From: Nocardia arthritidis NBRC 100137
GTDB lineage: Bacteria; Actinomycetota; Actinomycetes; Mycobacteriales; Mycobacteriaceae
NCBI RefSeq assembly: GCF_001612765.1
Contig: NZ_BDBB01000026.1
Coordinates: forward strand, 1-64,000
DNA: 64,000 nt
Direction of reading: 5' to 3'
A program made the position numbers and the translations under genes. Numbering within the stretch: position 1 is the first letter of the stretch; each line of letters starts with the position of its first letter. Below are positions 53,047 through 61,972 of this stretch, in pieces. The notes under the pieces were generated by a model. That model made no database searches and was not told the origin of the DNA. It was given only the letters and a program-made list of their open reading frames with translations.

Positions 53047-53796
53047 ATGAGGAGCGCCATTCGGTACCTGTTCCTCGCGACCGTGATCGTGGCACTGGCC
53101 GCGTTCGGGTCGGGTGCGGCGGCTGCGACGATGATCGTGCGGCCGACGCCTCCGGTGGCAGCGATCGGACCCTCGAACGGCCAGGTGGTGGGCGTGGCTC
53201 ATCCCGTGACCATTCGGTTCGCCGCACCAGTCACGGATCGCGCGAAGACGGAACAATCCATCGACATCACAACGACCCGGCCGTTGCCGGGCACCTTCGC
53301 GTGGACCGACGACCGCGAAGCGGTGTGGACGCCGAGCGAGTTCCTGCCCGCCGACGCCACCGTCCTCGTCTCGGTCGGTGGCACGCGCACGGAATTCCGC
53401 ACCAACGCAGGCGTTTTCGGCGAGGCGAACATGTCGGCGCATACCTTCACGGTCACCGTCGGCGGCACCGTCGTCCGCACGATGCCGGCCTCGATGGGCA
53501 AGCCGGGGTACGAAACACCGGTCGGCACCTGGCCGGTGCTGGAGAAGTTCCGTTCCGTCGTGTTCGACTCCCGCACCATCGGCATCCCGCTGAGTTCGCC
53601 GGAGGGCTACGTCATCAACGGCGAGTTCGCCGAAAGACTCACATGGGGCGGCGTTTTCATCCACTCTGCTCCGTGGTCGGTGGATCAGCAGGGTTATGCG
53701 AACGTCAGCCACGGCTGCATCAACCTCTCCCGCGACGACGCCGAATGGGTGTATCACACGATCGGCGTCGGCGATCCGGTCGTCACGCACTGGTGA
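53047..53796 (+). CDS. L,D-transpeptidase (YkuD) with Ig-like domain
   Basis: A 249-residue envelope enzyme with a signal peptide (FLATVIVALAAFGSGAAAA) and an Ig-like domain (about 40-130, PSNGQVVGVAHPVTIRFAAPV). A YkuD catalytic domain ends in the active-site motif NVSHGCINLS with the catalytic Cys. It makes 3-3 peptidoglycan cross-links, as in LdtMt proteins, but with one Ig-like domain. The ATG at 53047 follows AAGGGG; an earlier GTG at 53038 lacks spacing. Confidence 0.9.
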   Translation: MRSAIRYLFLATVIVALAAFGSGAAAATMIVRPTPPVAAIGPSNGQVVGVAHPVTIRFAAPVTDRAKTEQSIDITTTRPLPGTFAWTDDREAVWTPSEFLPADATVLVSVGGTRTEFRTNAGVFGEANMSAHTFTVTVGGTVVRTMPASMGKPGYETPVGTWPVLEKFRSVVFDSRTIGIPLSSPEGYVINGEFAERLTWGGVFIHSAPWSVDQQGYANVSHGCINLSRDDAEWVYHTIGVGDPVVTHW

Positions 53797-53850
53797 GCGG
53801 CGCCCTCCTCCGGGTAGCGTCTAGCCATATACCCGAGGGGAGGGCCATCG

Positions 53851-54498
53851 TTGCGCGAGTTTCCGATCCCACCGCCGCGTGACGCGCAGGAGGCCGATTT
53901 CCAAGACCTCTGGGGTTCATGGGCTTTCGTCACGCCGCGCGATGTGGGCGAGATCCTCGGCGACATCGACGCCCCGTGGTGGATCGCGGGCGGGTGGGCG
54001 ATCGACGCATGGACCGGAACGCGACGCGAGCACAGTGATGTCGACGCGTCGATGTTCCGTGCGGATCTGCCCGCTCTGCGCACCGCGGCACGAGGCCGCT
54101 TGCACATCTGGTCTGCGGGCCCGGACGGCATTCGCCCCGTCGACGACCGCTTCCCCGCCTTGCCCGACAGCGCCGACCAGGTCTGGCTGCGGGCGAACGC
54201 ACGGTCTCCGTGGCTGATCGACCTCCTGCTGAATCCCGGACAGCGGGGCGCCTGGGTCAACCGGCGCGATCGGGCCATGGTCGCGCCCCTCGACGAGGTG
54301 ACCTGGATCGCGGACGACGGCATCCGCTACCTGAATCCCGAGTTCGTGCTGATCTTCAAAGTGAAACAGGCCCGGACGAAAGACCGCGTCGATCTCGAAC
54401 GGACCTGGCCGGAGTTGAGCGCCGCCCAACGCACCGTGGTGCGGACCTACGTATCCGACCACTATCCCGAACACGAATGGCTGGCTCTGCTGAATTGA
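53851..54498 (+). CDS. Nucleotidyltransferase of the aminoglycoside-adenylyltransferase type
   Basis: A 215-residue protein with the nucleotidyltransferase core WWIAGGWAIDAW followed by REHSDVDAS, which supplies the metal Asp pair, then LIDLLLNPG and YLNPEFVLIFKVKQARTKDRVDLER. This is the pattern of the Aminoglyc_resit family (LinA/ANT(2'')-like). True drug modification cannot be inferred, since many environmental members have no known resistance role. The start is a TTG after the strong site GAGGGGAGGG, a rare start worth noting. Stands alone. Confidence 0.78.
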   Translation: MREFPIPPPRDAQEADFQDLWGSWAFVTPRDVGEILGDIDAPWWIAGGWAIDAWTGTRREHSDVDASMFRADLPALRTAARGRLHIWSAGPDGIRPVDDRFPALPDSADQVWLRANARSPWLIDLLLNPGQRGAWVNRRDRAMVAPLDEVTWIADDGIRYLNPEFVLIFKVKQARTKDRVDLERTWPELSAAQRTVVRTYVSDHYPEHEWLALLN

Positions 54499-54629
54499 CA
54501 CCCGCCCACCGGCCACCTCAAGGCCCTTTGGGAGACCCGCCGGCATCCTCCGGTTGGCGGACGGCTCAATTGTGAACGCGGCAGGGCGTTCCCGCGTCGG
54601 GGCGATGCGGCTAATCTGACGGGGACCTG

Positions 54630-55403
54630 ATGAAGGGCGGGGCGATGGATCGACCGGAGATGAGCGCGCGACCCGGCTACGACCGGGGAAATCCGTACGG
54701 CACGGGGGTTCCGGGGCAGGCGCCGGTCGGCGAGGAGTACCGCGGCGAGTGGGCGGCATGGGTGGATCGGCCGCAGGACGAGGCGCTGCCCGCCGAACCC
54801 GTGCACACGCAGGCGCCCGGTCCGGACGAGTACGAAGATCAATTCGCGGGACTGATCGACCGCTCTCCCGCGCCGCGAAAGACGCGACGGTGGGCGGTAC
54901 CTCTGCTCGGCACGCTCGGCGTCGCCGCGCTCTGCTTCGCGGCCTTCCTGCAGTTCGGAACCGGCGGCTCCGACCGGCAGACCGCGGCGCCGGCCCCGTC
55001 CGCGCAGGCCACCACTCCGGCGGCGCCGGTCGCGCAGTGCCCCGCCGAGCGGGTTGGCAACCGGATTCAGGGCAATGGCGTGGGCGGCTTCGATTCCGGT
55101 CCCGCGGTGATCTTCGCCTTCCAGCACGCCTATTACGTGGACCGGTCCGGCGAGCAGGTCCGCGCCACCACCACCGCGGACGCCGCGGTACAGACCGCCG
55201 ACGCCATCCAGCGCGGCATCGACAGCATCCCCGCCGGCACCACCCACTGCGTGGCGATCACTCCCGGCGCGTTCGCGGGCCAGTACACCGTGGTGGTCAC
55301 CGAACACCGCCCCGGGCAGCAACCGGTCACCTACAACCCGCAGGTCGTCACCACCACCAAGGACGGCAGCCGCACGCTCATCAGCGCCATCGCCCGGGGG
55401 TGA
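54630..55403 (+). CDS. Single-pass membrane protein with outer domain (nocardial)
   Basis: A 257-residue protein with a Pro/Gly/Asp-rich cytoplasmic N-terminus (about 1-85) and one helix (WAVPLLGTLGVAALCFAAFL, about 88-107). An Ala/Pro/Thr linker follows, then an outer domain (about 130-257) with two Cys (AQCPAER and THCVAIT), probably a disulfide. Strands such as FDSGPAVIFAFQHAYYVD suggest a small compact fold. The plan matches lineage-specific nocardial proteins of unknown role. It ends nine bases before the convergent folD-like stop. Confidence 0.6.
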   Translation: MKGGAMDRPEMSARPGYDRGNPYGTGVPGQAPVGEEYRGEWAAWVDRPQDEALPAEPVHTQAPGPDEYEDQFAGLIDRSPAPRKTRRWAVPLLGTLGVAALCFAAFLQFGTGGSDRQTAAPAPSAQATTPAAPVAQCPAERVGNRIQGNGVGGFDSGPAVIFAFQHAYYVDRSGEQVRATTTADAAVQTADAIQRGIDSIPAGTTHCVAITPGAFAGQYTVVVTEHRPGQQPVTYNPQVVTTTKDGSRTLISAIARG

Positions 55404-55412
55404 GGCGGCTTC

Positions 55413-56276
55413 TCACGCAGAGCCGCTAGGTCGGTCGGACTCGGCGGCGGTGACGACGTGGCGCATCAGCAGGGCCGTGGTGACCGGGCCCACGCCGCCG
55501 GGGACGGGGCTGAGGCCGGCGGCCTTGCCGCGCACCGACTCGGCGTCGACATCGCCGACGATCTTGCCGTCGGGAGCCTCATTGGTGCCGACATCGATGA
55601 CCACCGCACCCTCCCGGACGTGCTCGCCGGAGATCAGGCCGATGCGGCCCGCCGCGGCGACGACGACGTCGGCGGTGGCGGTGACGGCGGCGAGGTCGGC
55701 GGTGCGCGAATGACACACCGTGACGGTCGCGTCTTTCGCCAGCAGCAGCTGGGCCAGCGGCTTACCGACGACGTTCGAGCGGCCGACGACCGCGACGTGC
55801 CTGCCGGCCAGCGGGATCTCGTGGTGTTCGAGCAGTTCCACGACGGCCTCGGAGGTGGCGGGGACGAAACCGTCCAGCCCGGCCGCGAGCAGGCCGAGCG
55901 ACAGCGGGCTGACGCCGTCGACGTCCTTGGACGCGACGATCGCGGAACTGACGTCGTCGAGCGTGACACCCGCCGGAAGGGGCGTCTGCAGCATGATCGC
56001 GTCGGTCGCCGGGTCCGCACCGCGCGCGGTGAGCTCGGCGCGGATCTCCGCAGCGCTCGCCTCGGAACCGAGGTCGACTGTGTCGCAGGCTATTCCGAGT
56101 CGCTCGGCCGCCTTGCGGAGCGAGTTCACATACCAGGCGCTCGCCGGGTCGTCGTTCGCCACCACCAGGGCGAGGCGCGGGGCGGCGCCGCTGTCGGCGA
56201 GCGCGGCGGCGCGGGCCTTGGTGTCGGCGTTGATGGCGGCGGCGAGTTCCTTGCCGGACAGCGAAACGGTATCCAC
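55413..56276 (-). CDS. folD: FolD-like methylene-tetrahydrofolate dehydrogenase lacking the cyclohydrolase lysine
   Basis: A protein of about 287 residues, GTG start at 56276. It has the FolD fold: LALVVANDDPASAWYVNSLRKAAERLG, IMLQTPLPAGV, SKDVDGVSPL, the Rossmann segment VAVVGRSNVVGKPLAQLLL and the closing PVPGGVGPVTTALLMRH. In bifunctional FolD the catalytic Lys (E. coli Lys54) lies four residues after the Tyr; here that position is Leu53 (codon CTC at 56118-56120), while the active-site Gln and Asp are kept. Loss of this Lys abolishes cyclohydrolase activity in studied enzymes and is seen in monofunctional dehydrogenases. An FchA-like gene at 50758 could supply the missing step. It is probably a second folD paralogue. 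Confidence 0.85.
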   Translation of the reverse strand: MDTVSLSGKELAAAINADTKARAAALADSGAAPRLALVVANDDPASAWYVNSLRKAAERLGIACDTVDLGSEASAAEIRAELTARGADPATDAIMLQTPLPAGVTLDDVSSAIVASKDVDGVSPLSLGLLAAGLDGFVPATSEAVVELLEHHEIPLAGRHVAVVGRSNVVGKPLAQLLLAKDATVTVCHSRTADLAAVTATADVVVAAAGRIGLISGEHVREGAVVIDVGTNEAPDGKIVGDVDAESVRGKAAGLSPVPGGVGPVTTALLMRHVVTAAESDRPSGSA

Positions 56277-56758
56277 GTTGACACAGCCTAACGGGCGCGG
56301 CCGGACACGTTCCTCCCCCGCCTGCGTCCAGTCGTGCAAACTCTGGGCAATCACACGGCGAAGCTGATTCGATCAGGCCCTGCCGACCACGGGGAGCCCG
56401 GACGGCGCACGCAGCCGGACGGCAGTCGCCGAACACGGCCCGCCGGGAGCGCGCGGCGGCACCGCCGCACCGCCGACGAGGACAGTGGACCGCCGCGCCG
56501 ATAATTCCCTGGTGAGCGACGGCGATTCAAGCAGTTCCCGACGCCTTCGGAGCCGAAGAGGCCGCCGCGATCCTGCCCCGAAAACGGGCCAACGCCCGGT
56601 TTCACCCCCGGCATGCGCATCGGGCGCGACATCGCGGGAGCCCGTTCGCAAATTGCCGGCTGGACGATGGTTTCGCCCGTATGGTATTTCCTGTTTGCCC
56701 CAGCTAACTGCTAGCACGTGCCAACCCGTTCCACAGCGGAAAGGTGACGACTGTAGTG
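56277..56758. other. About 480 bp without a gene
   Basis: Divergent leader between the folD-like and YdcF genes. Arg/Pro-rich frames on both strands have no family or start signals. The AT-richer patch at about 56650-56715 is the likely promoter area of the YdcF gene. Confidence 0.5.
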
Positions 56759-57628
56759 ATGATCTCGAGGCAGTGGAAACTTCTCGTCGCGGCGTCGTTC
56801 GCCGCGTTCTCGCTCACCGGTCTGGCCGGTGTGCCGGCGCACGCCGCACCGGAAACCGACGCCCTGTACAACTCCGCCCAGCGCCACTTCACCAACGGCG
56901 ACGACGCCGCGGGGCGCGCCGACCTGCGAAATCTGATCGGCGCCGACCCCGCGGACGCCGAAGCGCTCGCCCTGCAGGCGATCTGGTCCGACTACGCCGG
57001 TGACCTGCCCGCGCTCGTGGACGCCATGGCACGGCTGCACGTGGTCGATCCGGGCTTGGCACAGGGCACCGACAACGTACTCGGCGCCGTGCGCGCCGCG
57101 GTGGGCACGCTGCCGAACCCGCTGCCCGCGCTGGCGGGGCCGCAGACCGGCATCGTCGTACTCGGCTACGGCCTGCTCCCGGATGGCGCGCTGCGTCCCG
57201 AACTGGTGAACCGGCTCACCGCGGCATGGTTGCAGTCCATCGCCGCGCCGCTGTCACCGATCGTCGTCACCGGCGGGAATCCGCAGAACGGCATCACCGA
57301 GGCCGAGGCCATGCGCGACTGGCTGCTCGCCCACGGCGTAGCGCCTGCTCGCATCCACGTGGAGAGCCGCGCGGGCTCGACCGTGCAGAACGCCCTGTTC
57401 AGCACGAGGCTGCTGCGGGAGGTCGGTGCGACCAGCGCGATCGTGGTCACCTCGCCGAACCACATCCGCCGTGCCGTCGCCGATTTCGTCGTCGCGGGCA
57501 CCCGGGTCGTCGGCGCGACGACCTCGCTCGAACAACTGGTCTCGCAGCTGCCGCCGCCCGGCAAGCCGGGCCAGCGCGGCATCTATCTCGACGCCACCCG
57601 CACCTTCCAGCTCAGCACGGCACGCTGA
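56759..57628 (+). CDS. Exported YdcF-family (DUF218) protein
   Basis: A 289-residue protein with a signal peptide (KLLVAASFAAFSLTGLAGVPAHA). A helical repeat region (TNGDDAAGRADLRNLIG) is followed by a DUF218 domain: GIVVLGYGLLPDGALRPELVNRL, PIVVTGGNPQNGITEAEAMRDWLL and HVESRAGSTVQNALFSTRLL. The family binds a nucleotide-like ligand, and some members act in envelope biogenesis or vancomycin tolerance (SanA). The start is uncertain among a GTG at 56744 or 56756 and the ATG at 56759, with GGAAAGG upstream. Confidence 0.82.
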   Translation: MISRQWKLLVAASFAAFSLTGLAGVPAHAAPETDALYNSAQRHFTNGDDAAGRADLRNLIGADPADAEALALQAIWSDYAGDLPALVDAMARLHVVDPGLAQGTDNVLGAVRAAVGTLPNPLPALAGPQTGIVVLGYGLLPDGALRPELVNRLTAAWLQSIAAPLSPIVVTGGNPQNGITEAEAMRDWLLAHGVAPARIHVESRAGSTVQNALFSTRLLREVGATSAIVVTSPNHIRRAVADFVVAGTRVVGATTSLEQLVSQLPPPGKPGQRGIYLDATRTFQLSTAR

Positions 57629-57720
57629 TTCCCGGGCGATCGGGACTCGCCCCGGGCGCGGTCCCGATCGCGGAGAAAATACGTTGGCGGCATCCCGCGT
57701 AAGCGCGGCAGGATGGCCCG

Positions 57721-58524
57721 GTGACGTCAGCCGGAAATTCCGATGTGGTCGCCCGGCTCCGGGCGGCCGGCTGCGTGTTCGCCGAAGACGAGGCGCGACT
57801 GCTCACGGCCGCCGCCGCGGAGACCGGCGTGGCGCTGGAATCGCTCGTCGCCCGGCGCGTCGCCGGTAGCCCGCTGGAGCATCTGCTCGGCTGGGCGGAG
57901 TTCCACGGGCTGCGGGTGGCGGTGTCTCCCGGCGTCTTCGTGCCCCGGCAGCGCACCGCGTTCCTCGTCGACCGCGCGGTCGAGCTGATCCACGCCCGGA
58001 CGGGTCATCCGGTGGTGGTCGATCTGTGCTGCGGGTCGGGCGCGCTCGGCCTCGCGGCGGCTCGGACCGCCGCCGACGAAGGTCGTCCGGTCACGCTGGC
58101 GGCCGCCGACATCGATCCGGTCGCGGTCGCGTGCGCGCGCCGGAATCTCACCCCGCTCGGCGCGCCGGTCTACGAAGGGGATCTCTTCGGGCCCTTGCCC
58201 GAGGAATTGCGCGGTTGTATCGACATCCTGCTCTGCAACACCCCGTACGTCCCCTCGGACATGATCGCGCGGATGCCGCCGGAGGCCCGCGACCACGAAC
58301 CACGAACCGCCCTCGACGGCGGCCCGGACGGCTTGGACGTCTTGCGCCGGGTCGCGGCCGAGGCCGCCGATTGGCTGGCGCCGGGCGGGCATCTGCTCGT
58401 GGAGTCCAGCGAGGACCAAGCGCCGATCGCACTCGCCGTCCTGACGGAGAACGGTCTCGCGGTCCAGGTCGCGGCATCCGAAGAGCACTACGCGACCGTG
58501 GTCATCGGCACCCGTCCACGCTGA
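57721..58524 (+). CDS. PrmC-like protein N5-glutamine methyltransferase
   Basis: A 267-residue SAM methyltransferase. An N-terminal helical domain ends in RRVAGSPLEHLLGWAEFHG. The SAM motif is VVDLCCGSGALGLAAA, then AADIDPVAVACARRN, and the catalytic loop is CNTPYVPS. The usual N-P-P-Y is N-T-P-Y here, and an ALDGGPDGLDVLRRV block follows. This fits the TIGR03704-type PrmC relatives rather than PrmC itself, so the target may differ from release factors. GTG start. Confidence 0.82.
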   Translation: MTSAGNSDVVARLRAAGCVFAEDEARLLTAAAAETGVALESLVARRVAGSPLEHLLGWAEFHGLRVAVSPGVFVPRQRTAFLVDRAVELIHARTGHPVVVDLCCGSGALGLAAARTAADEGRPVTLAAADIDPVAVACARRNLTPLGAPVYEGDLFGPLPEELRGCIDILLCNTPYVPSDMIARMPPEARDHEPRTALDGGPDGLDVLRRVAAEAADWLAPGGHLLVESSEDQAPIALAVLTENGLAVQVAASEEHYATVVIGTRPR

Positions 58525-58687
58525 GGACCGCGGCGGCCCGTCGAGGAAGCGCCGTACATCATTCGAGCGATGCGGCCCGGGAGTTCACCGCGTGCGTGGA
58601 ACACCACCGCTGGGTGGCCATGACCGACATGCCCCATTGTGGAGGAGCCGCAGTGTTTTCCAGATGCCGGGGCGAACGCGCTGCGCG

Positions 58688-59518
58688 CTACTTCTCGCGG
58701 CCGGTGAACTCGTCCATGGAGTGGTAGACGCCGACCGTGTCGAGGAACAGGTCACGCAGCTTGATCGGCAGCAGACCGGAGATCGCCTTGTTCAGGCGCG
58801 AGGTCCACGGCAGCACGATCAGCGGGGCGCCGTTCTTCATCTCCCGCCACGAGGTCTCGACCACCTTGTCCTGGTCGAGGATCGGGGTGAACAGGAATCC
58901 CTTGGCGCCCTCGAACATTCCGGTGTTGATGTAGGTCGGGCAGACCGTGGTGATCTTCACGTGGTCGTGGCCGGCCTGCTCCAGTTCGATGCGCACCGAG
59001 TCCGACCAGCCCAGAGCCGCCCACTTGGAGGCGGCGTATACGCTCATACGCGGGTTGGACACCAGACCCGCCGAGGAGGCGATGGTCAGCACCCGCGCCT
59101 CGGTGGTGCCGGCGACCATGGCGGGCAGGAACTCGAGCGTGACGTACATCGGGGCGAGCGAATTGATCGCCATGGTCTTGTCGATGTCGGCGCGGTTCCG
59201 CGTTTCCCAGAAGTAGCTGTTGCCGCGCACGATGCCCGCGTTGTTGACCAGGATGTCGATGCCGCCGACCTGCTCGCGCACGCCGGACGCCGCGTCGGTG
59301 ATCGCCTCGGGCGAGGCCACGTCCACCACGAAGTGATGAACGGCGCTGCCGCGGCCGGTCAGCTCGGCGGCGGTGTCCTTCAGAGCGGCCTCGTTGATGT
59401 CCCACAGCACCACCGCCGCGGCGCCTTCGCGCACCGCCCGCTCGGCGAACAGCTTGCCCAGGCCCATCGCGGCCCCCGTGACCAGGACCCTCTTGCCCGC
59501 CACCGTTTCCAGTTTCAT
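58688..59518 (-). CDS. SDR-family oxidoreductase
   Basis: A 276-residue classical SDR. It has TGAAMGLGKLFAERAV, NNAG, and the catalytic YAASKWAALGW, with a C-terminal extension (PLIVLPWTSRLNKAISGLLP) that often makes such SDRs membrane-associated. It follows the aldehyde-dehydrogenase gene by 33 bases on the same strand and probably shares its transcript. Together they could oxidise an alcohol to the aldehyde and then to the acid. Confidence 0.87.
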   Translation of the reverse strand: MKLETVAGKRVLVTGAAMGLGKLFAERAVREGAAAVVLWDINEAALKDTAAELTGRGSAVHHFVVDVASPEAITDAASGVREQVGGIDILVNNAGIVRGNSYFWETRNRADIDKTMAINSLAPMYVTLEFLPAMVAGTTEARVLTIASSAGLVSNPRMSVYAASKWAALGWSDSVRIELEQAGHDHVKITTVCPTYINTGMFEGAKGFLFTPILDQDKVVETSWREMKNGAPLIVLPWTSRLNKAISGLLPIKLRDLFLDTVGVYHSMDEFTGREK

Positions 59519-59551
59519 CCGTACCGCTTCCTGATCCGTGAGTCGTGCGAG

Positions 59552-61123
59552 TTACTTCTGCCGAAGCGCTTTCATGACGCCGAAGTACAGCGTCATCGTC
59601 TTGGCCCAGAGCGCTTCGGACATGCCGGGCAGCGGAGCGATCGGCACCACCCGCTGCACCGCGATGGTCTGGGTGTCGATGTACTTGAGCAGGCCCTCGG
59701 GACCGTGCCTGCGTCCGGTGCCGGAGATGCCGAGCCCGCCGGACGGCGCGTCGGCGCTGCCCCAGGCGGCGATGAAGCCCTCGTTGACGTTCACCGAGCC
59801 CGCCTCGATCCGCGCCGCCACCGCGCGACCGCGGGCGGTGTCCTTGGTCCAGACACTCGCGTTGAGGCCGTAGGCGGTGTCGTTGGCCTGTTCGACGGCT
59901 TCCTCGTCACTGCTCACGCGGTAGATCGAGACCACGGGGCCGAAGGTCTCCTCGCGGTGAACCGTCATGCCCGGTCGCACGCCGGCCAGGACGGTGGGCT
60001 CGTAGAAATATGGTCCGAGGTCCGGACGCGCGCGACCGCCCGCCAGCACCGTGGCGCCCTTGGCCACCGCGTCGTCGACATGCGCGACGACTGTGTCGAG
60101 TTGACGCTGGAAGGTCAGCGATCCCATATCGCTGTGGTAGTCCAGACTGCCGCCGAGCCGGATGGCCTCGACGTGCCCGACGAATTCGGTGACGAAGCGG
60201 TCGTAGACGCTGTCGTGCACGTAGATGCGTTCCATCGACTCGCACAGCTGTCCCGCAGAGGCGAAGCAGGCCCGGATGGCGATCTTGGCGGCGCGTGAGA
60301 CGTCCGCGTCGGCGAGCACCAACAGCGGGTTCTTGCCGCCGAGTTCGAGCGAGTAGCCGATCAGGCGCTCGCCCGCCTGCCGGGCGATGGTCCGTCCGGT
60401 CGCGCTGGAGCCGGTGTAGTCGACGTAGTCGGCGCGGGCGATCACCTCGCCGCCGATCACCGATCCGCGGCCGAGCACCGCCTGCCAGAGTCCGCGCGGC
60501 AATCCGGCGCGTACGGCGGCATCGATGGCCCACAGCGCGGTGAGCGCGGTCTGGTTGTCCGGACGCGCCACCACCGCGTTGCCCGCGACGAGGGCGGGCA
60601 ACGCGTCGGAGGCGGCCAGGGCCAGCGGGTAGTTCCACGGCGAGATGACGGCGACCACGCCCTTGGGCCGATGCCGCACGTCGACCTGGGTGAGCACGGG
60701 AAGCACCCCGCGCGGTTTGCGCGTGGCCAGCAGCCGGGCGGCCACCGAGGCGTAGTACCTGGCGTTCACGGCCACGTCGCCGACCTCGTCGAAGGCGTGG
60801 GCCCGCGCCTTGCCGGTCTCGGTCTGCACGATGTCGAGGATGGCGTCCTGCTCGGCCAGCACGATGTCGTGGAACCGGCGCAGCACCGCGATCCGTTCCC
60901 GCACCGGACGCCGCGCCCACTGGCGCTGGGCTTCGCGGGCGGTGACGAACGCGGTCTCGATGTCGTCGGCGGAGGACTGCGGCAGATCGACGATCTTCGC
61001 GCCGGTCGCGGGTGCGAACACTTCGACGGCGGGCGCGCCCCCGGCGACGGCGTGCGCGAGCAACGGCTGCACCAGTGCGGGGGACAGCGCGTCGGCGGTG
61101 GCCGGTTGGGAGGCGGTCGTCAT
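59552..61123 (-). CDS. Succinic-semialdehyde dehydrogenase (GabD2-like)
   Basis: A 523-residue aldehyde dehydrogenase. Catalytic residues are Glu260 in SLELGGKNPL and Cys294 in SAGQLCESMERI; the cofactor segment is VISPWNYPLALAASDALPALVAGN, with ARPDNQTALTALW where most family members have Lys-Pro. This fits the GabD2 (SSADH) subgroup known in mycobacteria. It is divergent from a TetR regulator across a dyad. It is the first gene of a small operon with the SDR gene. Confidence 0.87.
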   Translation of the reverse strand: MTTASQPATADALSPALVQPLLAHAVAGGAPAVEVFAPATGAKIVDLPQSSADDIETAFVTAREAQRQWARRPVRERIAVLRRFHDIVLAEQDAILDIVQTETGKARAHAFDEVGDVAVNARYYASVAARLLATRKPRGVLPVLTQVDVRHRPKGVVAVISPWNYPLALAASDALPALVAGNAVVARPDNQTALTALWAIDAAVRAGLPRGLWQAVLGRGSVIGGEVIARADYVDYTGSSATGRTIARQAGERLIGYSLELGGKNPLLVLADADVSRAAKIAIRACFASAGQLCESMERIYVHDSVYDRFVTEFVGHVEAIRLGGSLDYHSDMGSLTFQRQLDTVVAHVDDAVAKGATVLAGGRARPDLGPYFYEPTVLAGVRPGMTVHREETFGPVVSIYRVSSDEEAVEQANDTAYGLNASVWTKDTARGRAVAARIEAGSVNVNEGFIAAWGSADAPSGGLGISGTGRRHGPEGLLKYIDTQTIAVQRVVPIAPLPGMSEALWAKTMTLYFGVMKALRQK

Positions 61124-61188
61124 GGTCGGCCCTCTCGAGGACGGTGGACCGCGCCGCGGACGCGCCCCATTAAAATGAACAGTGGTGT

Positions 61189-61202
61189 TAGATTAATATC
61201 TA
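61189..61202. promoter_or_regulatory. TAGAT-TAAT-ATCTA dyad upstream of the dehydrogenase gene
   Basis: A perfect 5+4+5 inverted repeat in an AT-rich 150-bp spacer, flanked by GTG/CAC. It lies between the TetR gene and the aldehyde dehydrogenase start and is a good TetR operator candidate. Confidence 0.6.
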
Positions 61203-61273
61203 TGTCACACCTCGTGTCAAGCTGTTCGTCGTGGCGCACAGGGATCCCGGGGGCCGCGTTGTGAGGCGGCACT

Positions 61274-61957
61274 ATGCGGGCTGAGCCGACGGCCGCGCGG
61301 CGCGGCAGGCCGCGGCAGACTCAGGAGCAGGCCGAGGAGGTCCGGGCCCGGATCGTGCTCGCGACGGCGGAAGTGTTCACCCGCACCGGTTCCCGTGGGC
61401 TGAGCGTCGCGCAGATCATCGAGCAGGCGGGACTGGCCAGGCCGACCTTCTACCGCTACTTCGGCAACGCGAACGAACCGCTGCTCGCGGTGCTCGACAG
61501 CTCCAACGAGGGGTTGGTCGGCGGCATCCGCGCGGCGCTGACCGGCACCGACGAGCCGGTCGAGCTGGGCATCCGGCTGATCGACGCCTACCTGGACTGG
61601 GCGCGCGGGCACGGCCCCATGCTGCGGCCACTGTTCGCCGAGCTGCACGATCCGGGCTCGCCGGTGTCGGCGTACCGCGAGCGCGCGCTCGACGACATCC
61701 GCGATCTGGTGCGCGAGACGTTCGCCGAGCTGGGCCGGCCGGTGCCGAGCCCGCTCGACCTGGACGCGGCGCTGCACCTGTGCGAGTACGTGGTCTACCG
61801 GATCTCCGCGGGCGCCGCGCCCGGCGCCGAACCGGACGCGGACACCGTCGCGGCGGCGCGCCTGACGATGATCCGCGTGCTGCTCACGACGCTCGGTACG
61901 CGCGTCGATGTGGAGTACGCGCTGACGCTGCCTGCGATCTTTCCCGCCGCGCCGTAG
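61274..61957 (+). CDS. TetR-family regulator
   Basis: A 227-residue TetR protein. The start RRGRPRQTQEQAEEVRARIV is followed by the helix-turn-helix VFTRTGSRGLSVAQII, then LARPTFYRYFGNANEPL. The C-terminus is a typical ligand domain with AEYV-like helices and no known ligand. It is divergent from the aldehyde dehydrogenase operon and convergent with the second SDR gene. It likely represses the dehydrogenase operon via the dyad at 61189. Confidence 0.87.
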   Translation: MRAEPTAARRGRPRQTQEQAEEVRARIVLATAEVFTRTGSRGLSVAQIIEQAGLARPTFYRYFGNANEPLLAVLDSSNEGLVGGIRAALTGTDEPVELGIRLIDAYLDWARGHGPMLRPLFAELHDPGSPVSAYRERALDDIRDLVRETFAELGRPVPSPLDLDAALHLCEYVVYRISAGAAPGAEPDADTVAAARLTMIRVLLTTLGTRVDVEYALTLPAIFPAAP

Positions 61958-61972
61958 TCCGGCCCGCGCGCG

